Positions 46,357-56,247 of a stretch of DNA of 64,000 bases are shown here, piece by piece. Below the pieces are notes generated by a model. It saw nothing but the letters and a program-made list of their open reading frames with translations, made no database searches and was not told the origin of the DNA. Source of the stretch: Jejuia algarum. GTDB lineage: Bacteria > Bacteroidota > Bacteroidia > Flavobacteriales > Flavobacteriaceae. How positions within the stretch are numbered: position 1 is the stretch's first letter; each line of letters begins with the position of its first letter. Made by a program: the position numbers and the translations under genes. Where the stretch lies: positions 124,001 to 188,000 of the forward strand of contig CANMAQ010000001.1 of assembly GCA_947495775.1 (NCBI GenBank), written 5' to 3'.

Positions 46357-46384
46357 ATCGTCTGAAAATTACTTTCCAGACGAT
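46357..46384 (-). terminator. Terminator of nrdA
   Basis: Arms ATCGTCTG (46357-46364) and CAGACGAT (46377-46384); on the minus strand the hairpin is followed by TTTTTTAG, the expected T-run, 57 bp after the nrdA stop. Confidence 0.85.
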
Positions 46385-46440
46385 CATTTCTATTTAAATT
46401 AAGGTCTTGCTTTCAACAAAACCGCTTCTAGTTCTCGTTT

Positions 46441-48930
46441 TTAAGACCCACACATTAAACAATCGTCGCCTTCTGCTGCTTTAGCTTGCGCTATTAGAGC
46501 TTTCATTTCTTCTGGGCTCATTGGTGCTACATCTGCCTCTGCCACTGTAGCATTAGCGAACTTAGCTGCATTTTGAGCTGCCACGACTTGTTTGCCTTCA
46601 CTTTTATGCTCTACAGGCCTTACAGTTTCTGGTGCAGATGGGGTTACTGTGGCTTCTTTATTGGTGGCTTTTAATGTGAATTTAATCGCGTCTACAGCAC
46701 TCTTGGTACGTAGGTAATACATTCCCGTTTTTAAACCACTTTTCCATGCGTAAAAATGCATGGACGTTAATTTCGCCATCGTTGCACCTTCCATAAACAA
46801 GTTAAGTGATTGTGATTGGTCAATAAAGTACCCTCTTTGGCGAGACATATCTATAATGTCTTTCATACTTAGTTCCCAAACGGTTCTATACAATTCTTTT
46901 ATATCTTGAGGAATACCTTCTATGTTTTGAATAGAACCATTCGCTCTCATGATATCTTGCTTTAAATTTTCGTTCCACAGTCCTAATTCTACAAGATCTT
47001 CTAATAAATGCTTGTTCACGACAATAAACTCGCCAGACAATACACGACGTGTATAAATATTAGACGTGTAAGGTTCGAAACATTCGTTATTCCCTAAAAT
47101 TTGAGATGTAGATGCTGTTGGCATTGGTGCTACCAATAATGAATTACGTACGCCATGCTTTAAAACTTGCTTGCGTAACTTTTCCCAATCCCAGCGTCCG
47201 CTTAGTTCTTCGTCTTTTACATTCCAAAGATTATGCTGAAACTCTCCTTTACTTATAGGCGAGCCTTCATAAGACTGGTAAGGCCCATCGGCTTTTGCTT
47301 CTTCTACACTTGCTGTTACCGCCGCATAGTATAATGTTTCAAAAATTTCTTGGTTAAGCGTTTTCGCTTCATCGCTTGTAAATGGCAAACGTAATTTAAT
47401 AAATGTATCTGCCAATCCTTGTACTCCTAAACCTATTGGTCTATGGCGCATATTAGAATTCTTAGCTTCTGGAACAGGATAGTAGTTTCTATCTATAACG
47501 CGGTTCAAGTTCTTTGTAACACGCTTCGTTATTTTATACAACTCTTTATGATCAAACACGCCATTTTTTACAAACATTGGCAATGCTATAGACGCCAAGT
47601 TACATACTGCAACTTCATCTGGAGAGGTATATTCTAAAATCTCGGTACATAAGTTGGAAGAACGTATGGTTCCTAAGTTTTGCTGATTCGACTTACGGTT
47701 TGCCGCGTCTTTATACAACATATAAGGTGTTCCTGTCTCAATTTGAGACTCTAATATTTTTTCCCAAAGCTCTCTGGCTTTAATGGTTTTTCGGCCTTTA
47801 CCTTCTGCTTCATATTTTAAATATAAAGCTTCAAACTCTTCACTATGTGTTTCTGGCAATCCAGGACATTCGTTAGGACACATTAACGTCCAATCGCCAT
47901 TTTCCTGAACACGTTTCATAAACAAATCTGAAATCCACATCGCATAGAATAAATCACGTGCACGCATTTCTTCCTTTCCGTGATTTTTCTTTAAATCTAA
48001 AAAATCAAAGATATCTGCATGCCATGTTTCTAAGTACATTGCGAAACTTCCTTTACGTTTACCGCCACCTTGATCTACATAACGTGCTGTATCATTAAAC
48101 ACACGTAACATAGGTACAATACCATTACTGGTACCATTGGTTCCAGAGATATAACTTCCTGTAGCACGTACATTATGCATTGCTAAACCTATACCACCTG
48201 CAGACTGCGAAATTTTAGCTGTTTGTTTTAAGGTATCATAAATACCATCTATACTATCATCTTTCATCGTTAATAAAAAACAAGATGACATTTGCGGTTT
48301 TGGTGTACCCGCATTAAATAAAGTTGGTGTAGCGTGTGTAAAATATTTTTTAGACATTAATTCATACGTCTCGATAGCAGCATCTAAATCATTTAAATGA
48401 ATCCCTATAGACACACGCATTAACATGTGTTGTGGACGTTCTGCTATTTTACCATTTAACTTTAAAAGGTAAGAACGCTCTAATGTTTTAAACCCAAAAT
48501 AATCGTACCCAAAATCCCTATTGTATATAATTGTAGAATCTAGACGGTCTTTATTTTCTACAATTACATTATATACCTCTTCTGAAAGTAATGACGCATC
48601 TTTACCCGTTCTTGGGTTTACATAAGTATACAAATCATGCATGACATCACTAAAGGTCTTCTTTGTATTTTTATGTAAGTTCGATACAGAGATACGTGCT
48701 GCTAATCTTGCATAGTCTGGGTGAGCAGTAGTCATTGTTGCTGCAACTTCTGCGGCTAAATTATCAAGTTCACTCGTTGTTACACCATCGTACAAACCTT
48801 CTATAACACGCATGGCTACTTTTAAAGGATCTACTAATGGGTTTAAGCTGTAACATAATTTACGAACTCTTGCTGTAATTTTGTCGAACATTACCTGTTC
48901 TTTTCTACCGTCTCTTTTTACTACGTACAT
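46441..48930 (-). CDS. nrdA: Ribonucleoside-diphosphate reductase, alpha subunit (class Ia)
   Basis: An 829-residue large subunit. It has an N-terminal ATP-cone (YVVKRDGRKEQVMFDKITAR), SSCFLLTMKDDSIDGIYDTL, the active-site segment RSSNLCTEILEYTSPDEVAV, and the C-terminal redox pair CLMC. It reduces NDPs to dNDPs using the radical made by NrdB. The ATG at 48928-48930 begins the conserved N-terminus; an 11-residue extension to 48963 has no support. nrdB lies upstream, 210 bp away, in the same direction. A Lys/Ala/Glu-rich linker of about 80 residues precedes the tail. Confidence 0.96.
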   Translation of the reverse strand: MYVVKRDGRKEQVMFDKITARVRKLCYSLNPLVDPLKVAMRVIEGLYDGVTTSELDNLAAEVAATMTTAHPDYARLAARISVSNLHKNTKKTFSDVMHDLYTYVNPRTGKDASLLSEEVYNVIVENKDRLDSTIIYNRDFGYDYFGFKTLERSYLLKLNGKIAERPQHMLMRVSIGIHLNDLDAAIETYELMSKKYFTHATPTLFNAGTPKPQMSSCFLLTMKDDSIDGIYDTLKQTAKISQSAGGIGLAMHNVRATGSYISGTNGTSNGIVPMLRVFNDTARYVDQGGGKRKGSFAMYLETWHADIFDFLDLKKNHGKEEMRARDLFYAMWISDLFMKRVQENGDWTLMCPNECPGLPETHSEEFEALYLKYEAEGKGRKTIKARELWEKILESQIETGTPYMLYKDAANRKSNQQNLGTIRSSNLCTEILEYTSPDEVAVCNLASIALPMFVKNGVFDHKELYKITKRVTKNLNRVIDRNYYPVPEAKNSNMRHRPIGLGVQGLADTFIKLRLPFTSDEAKTLNQEIFETLYYAAVTASVEEAKADGPYQSYEGSPISKGEFQHNLWNVKDEELSGRWDWEKLRKQVLKHGVRNSLLVAPMPTASTSQILGNNECFEPYTSNIYTRRVLSGEFIVVNKHLLEDLVELGLWNENLKQDIMRANGSIQNIEGIPQDIKELYRTVWELSMKDIIDMSRQRGYFIDQSQSLNLFMEGATMAKLTSMHFYAWKSGLKTGMYYLRTKSAVDAIKFTLKATNKEATVTPSAPETVRPVEHKSEGKQVVAAQNAAKFANATVAEADVAPMSPEEMKALIAQAKAAEGDDCLMCGS

Positions 48931-49140
48931 TGTTATAAAGGGTTTTGTCTTTTCCTGATACACCTTCAGAAAAAGGATTAGTTAGCTATTCTAAGTCGTT
49001 TTAGGCAACACCTAAATACCACTCAGTGGATTATTAATTATTAAAGGTACTTTGTTACTTCCTCTAAAAAAGAGGACTATCATTTCAATCTGATAAAGCA
49101 AACACAAGGCGATTACAAGCCTATATTTTTGCGCTTTTGA

Positions 49141-50121
49141 TTAAAAATCGGCGTCAAAACTGAATTTATCTTTTTCTTCCTCTTTATTAAGGACTCCTGC
49201 TTTTTGATATTCGGACACACGCTTCTCAAAGAAATTTGTCTTTCCTTGTAGCGATATCATATCCATAAAGTCGAATGGATTTGCCGTATTGTATTCTTTA
49301 TCACAACCAAGCTCACATAACAAACGGTCTGTTACAAACTCTAAATACTGCGACATTAACACGGCATTCATACCAATTAAACTGGCTGGCAATGATTCTG
49401 TTATAAATTCGCGTTCTATATCTAAAGCGTCTATTAAAATCTCTCTAATGCGCGATTTCGGCACTTTGTTTATTAAATGTTTTTGGTGCAGGTGTACTGC
49501 AAAGTCACAGTGCACACCTTCATCTCTAGAAATCAATTCGTTAGAAAACGTTAATCCTGGCATTAATCCTCGTTTCTTCAACCAGAAGATAGAACAAAAC
49601 GCTCCAGAAAAGAAAATCCCTTCAACCGCAGCAAAAGCGATTAAACGCTCTGCAAAACTTGGCGACTCAATCCATTTTAAAGCCCAATCTGCTTTTTTCT
49701 TTATCGCAGGAAAGTTTTCAATCGCATTGAATAGTAAATCTTTCTCTTTCTCATCTTTAACATAAGTATCAATTAAAAGCGAGTAGGTTTCACTATGAAT
49801 GTTTTCCATCATAATTTGAAATCCGTAGAAAAATTTTGCTTCACTATACTGCACTTCATTTACGAAGTTTTCAGCTAAATTTTCGTTTACAATACCATCA
49901 CTAGCGGCAAAAAATGCTAAGATATGCTTGATAAAATAACGCTCATCATCATTTAATTTTGTAGCCCAATCTGTAAGATCTTGATGCAAATCAATTTCTT
50001 CTGCTGTCCAAAAACTCGCTTCCGATTTCTTGTACCATTCCCAAATGTCATGATGTTGAATAGGAAAAATTACAAAGCGATCTTTATTATCTTGAAGAAT
50101 TGGTTCTACTGCTTGAGACAT
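49141..50121 (-). CDS. nrdB: Ribonucleoside-diphosphate reductase, beta subunit
   Basis: A 326-residue radical-generating subunit. Iron ligands and the radical tyrosine are visible: FWTAEEIDLHQD, ENIHSETYSLLID (ExxH with Tyr four residues after the His), EGIFFSGAF and ISRDEGVHCDF. It pairs with NrdA encoded 210 bp downstream. The order nrdB-nrdA, and a probable -7 element CATCTTTG at 50175-50182 on the minus strand, suggest one transcription unit starting about 50 bp upstream. Confidence 0.96.
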   Translation of the reverse strand: MSQAVEPILQDNKDRFVIFPIQHHDIWEWYKKSEASFWTAEEIDLHQDLTDWATKLNDDERYFIKHILAFFAASDGIVNENLAENFVNEVQYSEAKFFYGFQIMMENIHSETYSLLIDTYVKDEKEKDLLFNAIENFPAIKKKADWALKWIESPSFAERLIAFAAVEGIFFSGAFCSIFWLKKRGLMPGLTFSNELISRDEGVHCDFAVHLHQKHLINKVPKSRIREILIDALDIEREFITESLPASLIGMNAVLMSQYLEFVTDRLLCELGCDKEYNTANPFDFMDMISLQGKTNFFEKRVSEYQKAGVLNKEEEKDKFSFDADF

Positions 50122-50676
50122 AACTTAATGAATTTTAATGAGAGTTAAACGAAATATTTTATACGATTTCGGGACTACAAAGATGGCAAAATGATCGATG
50201 CTATTCTAAAAAAACAACGAAAGCTTTTCAACAAGTTTTTAACAAACAAATAACCACCTAACAATCAATAAGTTTACAGAAAAAAATAGTTAAATAACTT
50301 ATTATTAGTGTTTTAACATTTTTTAAAATTCAAATTGTTTACAAAAAAAAATAAAGTTTACGACACTTATTTACACTGTCAACAAGGGCTTTTAAAGGGA
50401 TTCACAGGGTTATTCAAAACTTATTAAAAGATTTCGCCGCCTTTTTCATTTAGAGCCTCTATGTGCTCACAAATTTTCATAACACACCTGTTTTTTTTAA
50501 CAGCGCAGCACAAGTTGTCGTATTTTCATTTATGTGCTATTTTTTTAACGCCCTGTCATGCGCTTCAAAAAATCGAATCTTTTTTTTAAGCATTGTAACA
50601 CTTTTAAAACACAACTTAAAGGCCTCCAAAAGACTTTTAGCACTATTCAACACCTCTTTTTACATGTAAAACAGGA
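50122..50676. other. 555-bp AT-rich intergenic region upstream of nrdB
   Basis: Contains the probable nrdB -7 element (50175-50182, minus strand) and long A/T runs. I found no match to the NrdR box or to DnaA boxes. The 68-codon frame at 50463-50669 has non-coding-like composition. Confidence 0.5.
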
Positions 50677-51177
50677 TTAATTAATCCCTCCACGTACAGG
50701 CACATAGCTTATGGCTAACGTTTCAATATATTGACCACTAATTAGTATTAGTCCTAAAAAAATAGCAGACGTAATAAAGATTAAAACGATTTGCCGTTCT
50801 TGCGCATTATCATTAAAATGCCATGCCTTGGTTATGACTATAATTTGCTTTGCAAAAAATCGAGATAAAAATGTAAACACAAATAAAAATAACGCCATAG
50901 TTAAAAGCACTTTTCCATATACTGGTGCTAATGCCTTCCAAAAGCCTAAGAACGTATTTGTATAGGCATCAAAAATTAAAGCCGCACTACTCAAAGATTC
51001 ATGCGTGCTACAAAACAATACTGCAATGGCTACAATATGAATAGAGGTTGCTAGATAAAAAAGCACGGCATCAGACTCATCATCTTCCGTTAAAACATCT
51101 CTAGTGTTATTTACTCTTAAATACGCTGTAACAAAAAGCAAGAAAAACAAAATAAAAGTAATGTGTAATAAAAGCAT
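50677..51177 (-). CDS. Four-helix membrane protein, last gene of the DUF4407 operon
   Basis: A 166-residue protein with four hydrophobic segments (residues about 3-20, 42-60, 85-108 and 130-155) and no recognised domain. It begins 10 bp after the transglutaminase-like gene, so it is the fifth gene of the operon starting at 55244. The inside/outside pattern of charges suggests short loops and no large soluble domain. Confidence 0.75.
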   Translation of the reverse strand: MLLLHITFILFFLLFVTAYLRVNNTRDVLTEDDESDAVLFYLATSIHIVAIAVLFCSTHESLSSAALIFDAYTNTFLGFWKALAPVYGKVLLTMALFLFVFTFLSRFFAKQIIVITKAWHFNDNAQERQIVLIFITSAIFLGLILISGQYIETLAISYVPVRGGIN

Positions 51178-51187
51178 AGTCAGTTTT

Positions 51188-52777
51188 TTAATGTGTTACA
51201 ATATCCCAAAAATTAATATTTTTTAATCTATTATTTATAACGCCTGGATAAAACCCAGTATGAGTTGTTTCTATAAAGTAGTACTTTTTTAATCCATCTT
51301 TTATAAAGGTTCCAGAATAATATTTCGAATGGATTCCAAGAATACTATGCGCATACTGTTTGCTATTTATAATAACCACATCGTAGTTATAATGTTTTAA
51401 CAAGGTATACAACAGTACTGTTCTTGTATCACAATCGCCATACAGATTCCCTACAAACTCCGCTGGAGACTGAAAACCAAACCTTATATGCCCCAAGCAA
51501 CACTTAGACGAACATGTGGTTAAAAAATCATAAACATCTTGAGGCAATCCACCTGTATCGCTACAACCACTAGAAAGCACCAATCGGTACGGAATATCCT
51601 GAACAAGCGTGATAATAGCTTCTAAAAACGCCTTATCATCCAATGCTTTCAAATGCCGCAATTCGTCTAATGCTTTATAGACAAAAATAAGCACACTATC
51701 ATTATGTTTAGCCATATCGCGATACACATCCCCCATATTAGAAGTCTGCACATTATAACGCTCTCGAAACCTATAAGCTTTATCTACATCTGATTGTTTT
51801 ACAGACATCTCTATTTCATGCCTGTCTCTATTAAAATCATACCAAACGCGTCTGTGTGTTATAAGTGTATCTAAAGTGCCTTTAGCCAAGGAATCGTTAG
51901 ACACCAATTGAAGACTGTCTCCATCCCTTAAAACCTCTCTTTTTGTAGTTGTTTCATCATCGCCTTGATAAGATGGTGGCACATCATAAGACGCATGGTC
52001 GGCACCACATTGTTTTAACAATACCGAAAACACCCCTACCAAAATCAATCCAAAACCAAACACACTAAACAACTGCCCTAAGCAGCCTAGCCCTTTATTT
52101 ACAACAGCAACAGACTCTTCTTTTTGCAGCAGATAAACAAACACTCCCAGCACCAGAAACCCCAAAAACACCTTTATATCTGCTTGAAATAACGTTAAAG
52201 TCGAGATTAAAAATAAGAAGAGCACCATCAACACCCCTACAGCAGAGATACACCCATCCAAAAAGCATCCTCCATTCGTATCTTGAGTATGCGCACTACC
52301 ATCCTTAGACTGTTTTCTTTTACGTCCAGTATAGCTTTGTTTATGCTGCGTTGCTGCTTTAACCTTATTTTGAGGCTTAGAAATTGTTTTCTTAGGCTTC
52401 TTTGTTTGTGCGCCTTGTATAAAACCATAAAAATCACAAGTTATATCACCTACACTATCGCCATTACTTAAAGCCGTAGCATTCTCGACATTAACATTTG
52501 CAACTTTAACCTTAGTAAATTGAATCTTATACCCCGTGTACTTATCATGCGGCTGAATGGGCAAGCATTTTACGTTTTGCAAATAGTTTTGTTGCGACAA
52601 CGCATCTCCCTCTATAAGCTCCCAGGTTTTCTTGTCTATGATTTCAAAATCTAAAACACGCCCCGCATCAATATGAATGTTATAATACGATTCGGAAGAA
52701 AAGGACACACCATGATCTTTGCGGGCTGAATACTGCCCCAAAAAACGCCCTTTTAAATAAATGTCTTTTGTATTCAT
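51188..52777 (-). CDS. Membrane protein with C-terminal transglutaminase-like domain
   Basis: A 529-residue protein: a beta-rich soluble N-terminus (1-130), a basic linker (KKPKKTISKPQNKVK), three or so membrane helices (about 185-285), a helical region, and a C-terminal domain with a Cys-His-acid arrangement (LYGDCDTRTVLLYTLLKHY, AHSILGI, YFIETTH). This fits the transglutaminase/cysteine-protease fold, so it could cleave or cross-link peptides outside or inside the membrane; activity is inferred. It is in the DUF4407 operon, 5 bp after the upstream gene. Confidence 0.7.
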   Translation of the reverse strand: MNTKDIYLKGRFLGQYSARKDHGVSFSSESYYNIHIDAGRVLDFEIIDKKTWELIEGDALSQQNYLQNVKCLPIQPHDKYTGYKIQFTKVKVANVNVENATALSNGDSVGDITCDFYGFIQGAQTKKPKKTISKPQNKVKAATQHKQSYTGRKRKQSKDGSAHTQDTNGGCFLDGCISAVGVLMVLFLFLISTLTLFQADIKVFLGFLVLGVFVYLLQKEESVAVVNKGLGCLGQLFSVFGFGLILVGVFSVLLKQCGADHASYDVPPSYQGDDETTTKREVLRDGDSLQLVSNDSLAKGTLDTLITHRRVWYDFNRDRHEIEMSVKQSDVDKAYRFRERYNVQTSNMGDVYRDMAKHNDSVLIFVYKALDELRHLKALDDKAFLEAIITLVQDIPYRLVLSSGCSDTGGLPQDVYDFLTTCSSKCCLGHIRFGFQSPAEFVGNLYGDCDTRTVLLYTLLKHYNYDVVIINSKQYAHSILGIHSKYYSGTFIKDGLKKYYFIETTHTGFYPGVINNRLKNINFWDIVTH

Positions 52778-52782
52778 TATGC

Positions 52783-53505
52783 CTAAAGATACTGCCTCAA
52801 ATCTTTATTAGTGCCATAGGTTTCTTCTTCAGGCGTTGATTTTATCGTATTAAAAGGCGGATCTAAATAAGCCGTATTACACGCAACGCTTATCTTAAAC
52901 CTCTCCTTAAATATAGTCACATATGTTTTTTCAAACGCAGTATACTCTTCAGTAACCATTGCTGTAGTTATAGCCTGTGTTGTCTTAGAAAACACACTGC
53001 TCTTTTTTATAGTGTACTTTATAAGAAAAGGCACCATATACAAACCAACCATAACTATTTCTACTCCCTTTATGATTCTATTTTCATTTAAAGTATGTTG
53101 CACCAGATCTAAAATACTGGCGGTATTAAAATCTATAGATGCCACAAAAAGGTCGTATAGCGCAATTAAAATACCCTGAGCCACAAGCATACCAACTCCT
53201 CCCACAAAAATAGCTCTATATAAAAATGCAATAACGTGTCCAATTGTTTTTTTATCCGTTATTGTAACAACAGTTATTAAACAGAGTTTATACACATTGC
53301 TAAGGACTAATGCCGTAAAAACGGCTAAAAAAAACGACATCCAAAAAAAATGAAAAATTGTATGATAGATGTATACAAAACCAACTATGGACAACAGCAA
53401 ATTAGCACTAAATACAACAGCACTAATTTTGAATACACGACGCACCTTCTCTTCTGCCGCCATCAAGACAAACGCATCTTCCCCTATACATCTACTCCAC
53501 CACAC
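52783..53505 (-). CDS. Membrane protein, probable shortened DUF4407 paralogue
   Basis: A 240-residue protein with GTG start overlapping the TAG stop of the DUF4407 gene. Its N-terminus WWSRCIGEDAFVL..VGFVYIYHTIF matches LLWKAAGADAYLL..GGYAMYTIF of the upstream DUF4407 protein, which supports both the GTG start (the first ATG would cut the motif) and paralogy. It has about four membrane helices but lacks the long coiled coil. No function known. Confidence 0.7.
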   Translation of the reverse strand: MWWSRCIGEDAFVLMAAEEKVRRVFKISAVVFSANLLLSIVGFVYIYHTIFHFFWMSFFLAVFTALVLSNVYKLCLITVVTITDKKTIGHVIAFLYRAIFVGGVGMLVAQGILIALYDLFVASIDFNTASILDLVQHTLNENRIIKGVEIVMVGLYMVPFLIKYTIKKSSVFSKTTQAITTAMVTEEYTAFEKTYVTIFKERFKISVACNTAYLDPPFNTIKSTPEEETYGTNKDLRQYL

Positions 53506-54734
53506 TATGCTTCTTTTTTTACAGCTATGTAATCTTCTAAATTAGCATTTACATTTTCCAATTCCTGCGACACCCATTTATCTATTATCGCTTCATTTAA
53601 TTTTTCCTGAGCCAGAATAAAATCCTTCTTTTTACCCAGTTCTTCTCGAGCTGCATGATATATTATTCTATGACGGTCTTGCCCTTTCTTATTCTTAAAA
53701 TAATTCTTCTCTACTTCTATTCCTGCTTCAGCTAGCATTAATTCTTTGGTATTATCACTCATATAATTATAAGGACTCTTTGTCAACATCATTTTAAAGA
53801 AAATAGGTGTTAATTCTATTGCCATAAACAATAGTGTTATAAAAAGGCTTATCCAAAACCCTGCAATTTCATGCGCTAATTTTATACGCTCTAACAGTCC
53901 GTTTAAACCCGCAGCCACTTTTTTATTTTGACCAAGAAGCCCTTTTAATTCTTCTTCTAAGGCCACATGCTCTTCTTCTATAGACGCAAATTTTGATGCA
54001 TTTACGCGGTCAAAATCTTTTATCTTTTTTTCGTATTTAACAATTGTAGCCTGAAACGCTTTAGCGTTTGGCCCTATACCTCTTCCCGCGGCATTTCGCC
54101 CTCCTATTTCGTCTGCAAATTCTGCCTCTGCCTTATTTAAAGCTGTTACGAGCGCATCTCTTTTTGCATCCAATTCGTTTTTACGGCGCTCTAATCCCGC
54201 AAAACTTTCTTCGAAAGTAGAGCGTGTTGCGTTTTCAAACTCTTTTTGTTTTACAATTTGCTTCTCATACAAAGCGGTATCTATCTCTGTTTTAAACATT
54301 CTAATTTCTACAGGCTTAGAAATCGTAATGGCAATAATCACCCCCATGAGTACCCTAGGCAAAGCCCCCATGAATTCACTCCACTTTATCGCTTCGGTAC
54401 CGTCTCCAACACCACTAGACGCCACTATAAAACGATCTAAGTTAAAAATAATTAACCCCCATATAATCCCAAACACAACTGCCATTCCCGCAGTAGGTAT
54501 ATGGGTTTCATCTACTAGAGCACTATCTCCTGGCGCAAAAATAGTATACATGGCATACCCTCCAGCAAGCGCAGCCATAAACCCTGTAGCAACAACAACT
54601 CCGCCCAAACAAGCATATTTTGCTTGGTCATTGTAAGTAGATCTAGAAAGCAAATAAGCATCTGCTCCAGCTGCTTTCCATAATAATTTCATAAGCCATC
54701 CTGGCTTTGGCGATTCATAAAAAGATCTTTTCAT
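53505..54734 (-). CDS. DUF4407 domain membrane protein
   Basis: A 409-residue protein: two N-terminal helices (about 42-65 and 85-102), a third near 130 (LPRVLMGVIIAITISKPVEI), a long coiled coil (about 150-290), a fourth helix (IAGFWISLFITLLFMAIELT) and a charged tail. This is the DUF4407 layout. The coiled coil would project to one side of the membrane. The family's function is unknown. It starts 9 bp after the 166-residue gene. Confidence 0.88.
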   Translation of the reverse strand: MKRSFYESPKPGWLMKLLWKAAGADAYLLSRSTYNDQAKYACLGGVVVATGFMAALAGGYAMYTIFAPGDSALVDETHIPTAGMAVVFGIIWGLIIFNLDRFIVASSGVGDGTEAIKWSEFMGALPRVLMGVIIAITISKPVEIRMFKTEIDTALYEKQIVKQKEFENATRSTFEESFAGLERRKNELDAKRDALVTALNKAEAEFADEIGGRNAAGRGIGPNAKAFQATIVKYEKKIKDFDRVNASKFASIEEEHVALEEELKGLLGQNKKVAAGLNGLLERIKLAHEIAGFWISLFITLLFMAIELTPIFFKMMLTKSPYNYMSDNTKELMLAEAGIEVEKNYFKNKKGQDRHRIIYHAAREELGKKKDFILAQEKLNEAIIDKWVSQELENVNANLEDYIAVKKEA

Positions 54735-54743
54735 TGTTATATT

Positions 54744-55244
54744 TTAAGTCTTAGAAGTTTCGACGTCTAATTTATGCTTTAACGCTGCTATCTTAGCATC
54801 AATACAATGCATTAGTTTAACTTTAGCCAGATCCATTCGAGATGTTTGCACCTCTAAAGTAGGCATTACTATAGTTTTCGGCTTACCCATATGCCATGTT
54901 TTACGTTTAACACTACGCGTAATCGCCGCAAAGACAGGAGCAGTCAGTTCTTTTTTACGAACAGGCATATACGTTAATTTATAGTGAATTCTCTTTTCGG
55001 CATTCCACCCCAAAAACACTAGGGTTAAGTTTTTATGCGCAGTATCATTTTGAAAGTGATACCGCGAGCCTTTTACCTTTTTAGTTTCAGATGCCGTTTC
55101 TACGATACATTGTAGTATGTTATCGCCCTCCCATTCTATGTAGTTAGAGGCGCCACGAATCGACACAGGTGCATACAGGAACACACGATGCAGCTCCATC
55201 TCCTTTTTAAACAATGTATAATACCATTTTCGCAGGAATACCAT
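54744..55244 (-). CDS. Hypothetical protein, first gene of the DUF4407 operon
   Basis: A 166-residue basic soluble protein (KKVKGSRYHFQNDTAHKNL, KRKTWHMGKPKTIVMPTLEV) with no recognised domain; mixed alpha/beta in composition. The start could be the ATG at 55244 or the one 15 codons later. It is followed 9 bp later by the DUF4407 gene. Confidence 0.65.
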   Translation of the reverse strand: MVFLRKWYYTLFKKEMELHRVFLYAPVSIRGASNYIEWEGDNILQCIVETASETKKVKGSRYHFQNDTAHKNLTLVFLGWNAEKRIHYKLTYMPVRKKELTAPVFAAITRSVKRKTWHMGKPKTIVMPTLEVQTSRMDLAKVKLMHCIDAKIAALKHKLDVETSKT

Positions 55245-55323
55245 AAAAACAATAGTTTTGAACCTCTCCCTAAACGCAAGATGTTACTGCTAATCTACTA
55301 AAAATAAACGTACACCACGCCTA

Positions 55324-55887
55324 TTAAAGTCCCTCTGCTACCTTTTCTAATTCTAGATACCAATCTTCTCCAAACTTTCGTATCAATGCTTCTTTTACAA
55401 ACTTATAAACAGGCACTTGCAATTCTTTTCCTAACGTACAGGCATCGTCACAAATTTGCCATTTATGGTAATTCACAGCAGAAAACTCGGTATAATTGGC
55501 AACACGAACGGGATACAAATGGCAAGAAATAGGTTTCTTCCATGTTATTTCGCCTTGATTATAGGCTTCTTCTATAGCACATAGCGCTACATTTTTATCA
55601 TCAAAAATCACATACGCGCAATCGGCACCATCTATTAAAGGGGTCTCTAAATCACCATCTTCGGTCACAATATGAGTGCCCTGAGCTGCTATTGCCGCCG
55701 CACCTTCTTCTCGTAAAAAAGGCTTTACTTTAGGATAAATGCGTTCTAATATAGCAACCTCATCTTCATCTAGAGGTGCACCCGCATCTCCATCTATACA
55801 GCATGCGCCTTTACAAGCGCTTAAATTACACGCAAAATCTTTTTTAATAATATCTTCTGAAACAATAGTTTTTCCTAACTGAAACAT
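55324..55887 (-). CDS. DUF3109 family Cys-rich protein
   Basis: A 187-residue protein with conserved Cys residues: DFACNLSACKGACC near residue 20, DCAYVIF, ISCHLYPVR and ICDDACTLG. The pattern is that of the DUF3109/YkgJ-like group thought to bind zinc or iron-sulfur. Function unproven. It lies upstream of, and in the same direction as, the DUF4407 operon, with an 80-bp gap, so cotranscription is possible but not evident. Confidence 0.85.
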   Translation of the reverse strand: MFQLGKTIVSEDIIKKDFACNLSACKGACCIDGDAGAPLDEDEVAILERIYPKVKPFLREEGAAAIAAQGTHIVTEDGDLETPLIDGADCAYVIFDDKNVALCAIEEAYNQGEITWKKPISCHLYPVRVANYTEFSAVNYHKWQICDDACTLGKELQVPVYKFVKEALIRKFGEDWYLELEKVAEGL

Positions 55888-56039
55888 ATCACTTTAAATT
55901 AAGGCATAAAAATAGTTAAAGTTTCAAATTAATGACCGCTAGATTCTCACAATAAATATAGACCTTTGCAAAAAGACGTTGTTATATGCTTTATTTTGAA
56001 AGCCTATAACACACAAAAACAGAACAACACCGTTAACGC

Positions 56040-56243
56040 ATGAAGTACCTCGCATATACAATTATAGCTATCGCTTTAGGTTTAGGCATTTTTAATGCTA
56101 CGCAAATTAATCTAAGCGCCCCATTTAAAGGACAAAGTATTGTCGCTTTAATTACGATAATGGCGTCATTATGTGCTATTGTTTTAATGCTAATTTTACT
56201 AACCTCTAAACGTATTGAAGAAAAAATAAAACGCAAACACTAG
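56040..56243 (+). CDS. Small two-helix membrane protein
   Basis: A 67-residue protein with two hydrophobic helices (about 3-20 and 35-55) and a basic tail (RIEEKIKRKH), not assigned to a family. It starts 4 bp before the oxidoreductase gene, which suggests they are cotranscribed. Confidence 0.65.
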   Translation: MKYLAYTIIAIALGLGIFNATQINLSAPFKGQSIVALITIMASLCAIVLMLILLTSKRIEEKIKRKH

Positions 56244-56247
56244 TCTC

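Noticed and set aside
50122..50300. Possible NrdR box upstream of nrdB
   Set aside because: No pair of ACACwATATnTwGTGT-like boxes could be found.
50463..50669. 68-codon frame upstream of nrdB
   Set aside because: Phe/Ser-rich composition from A/T runs, no promoter and no recognised similarity.
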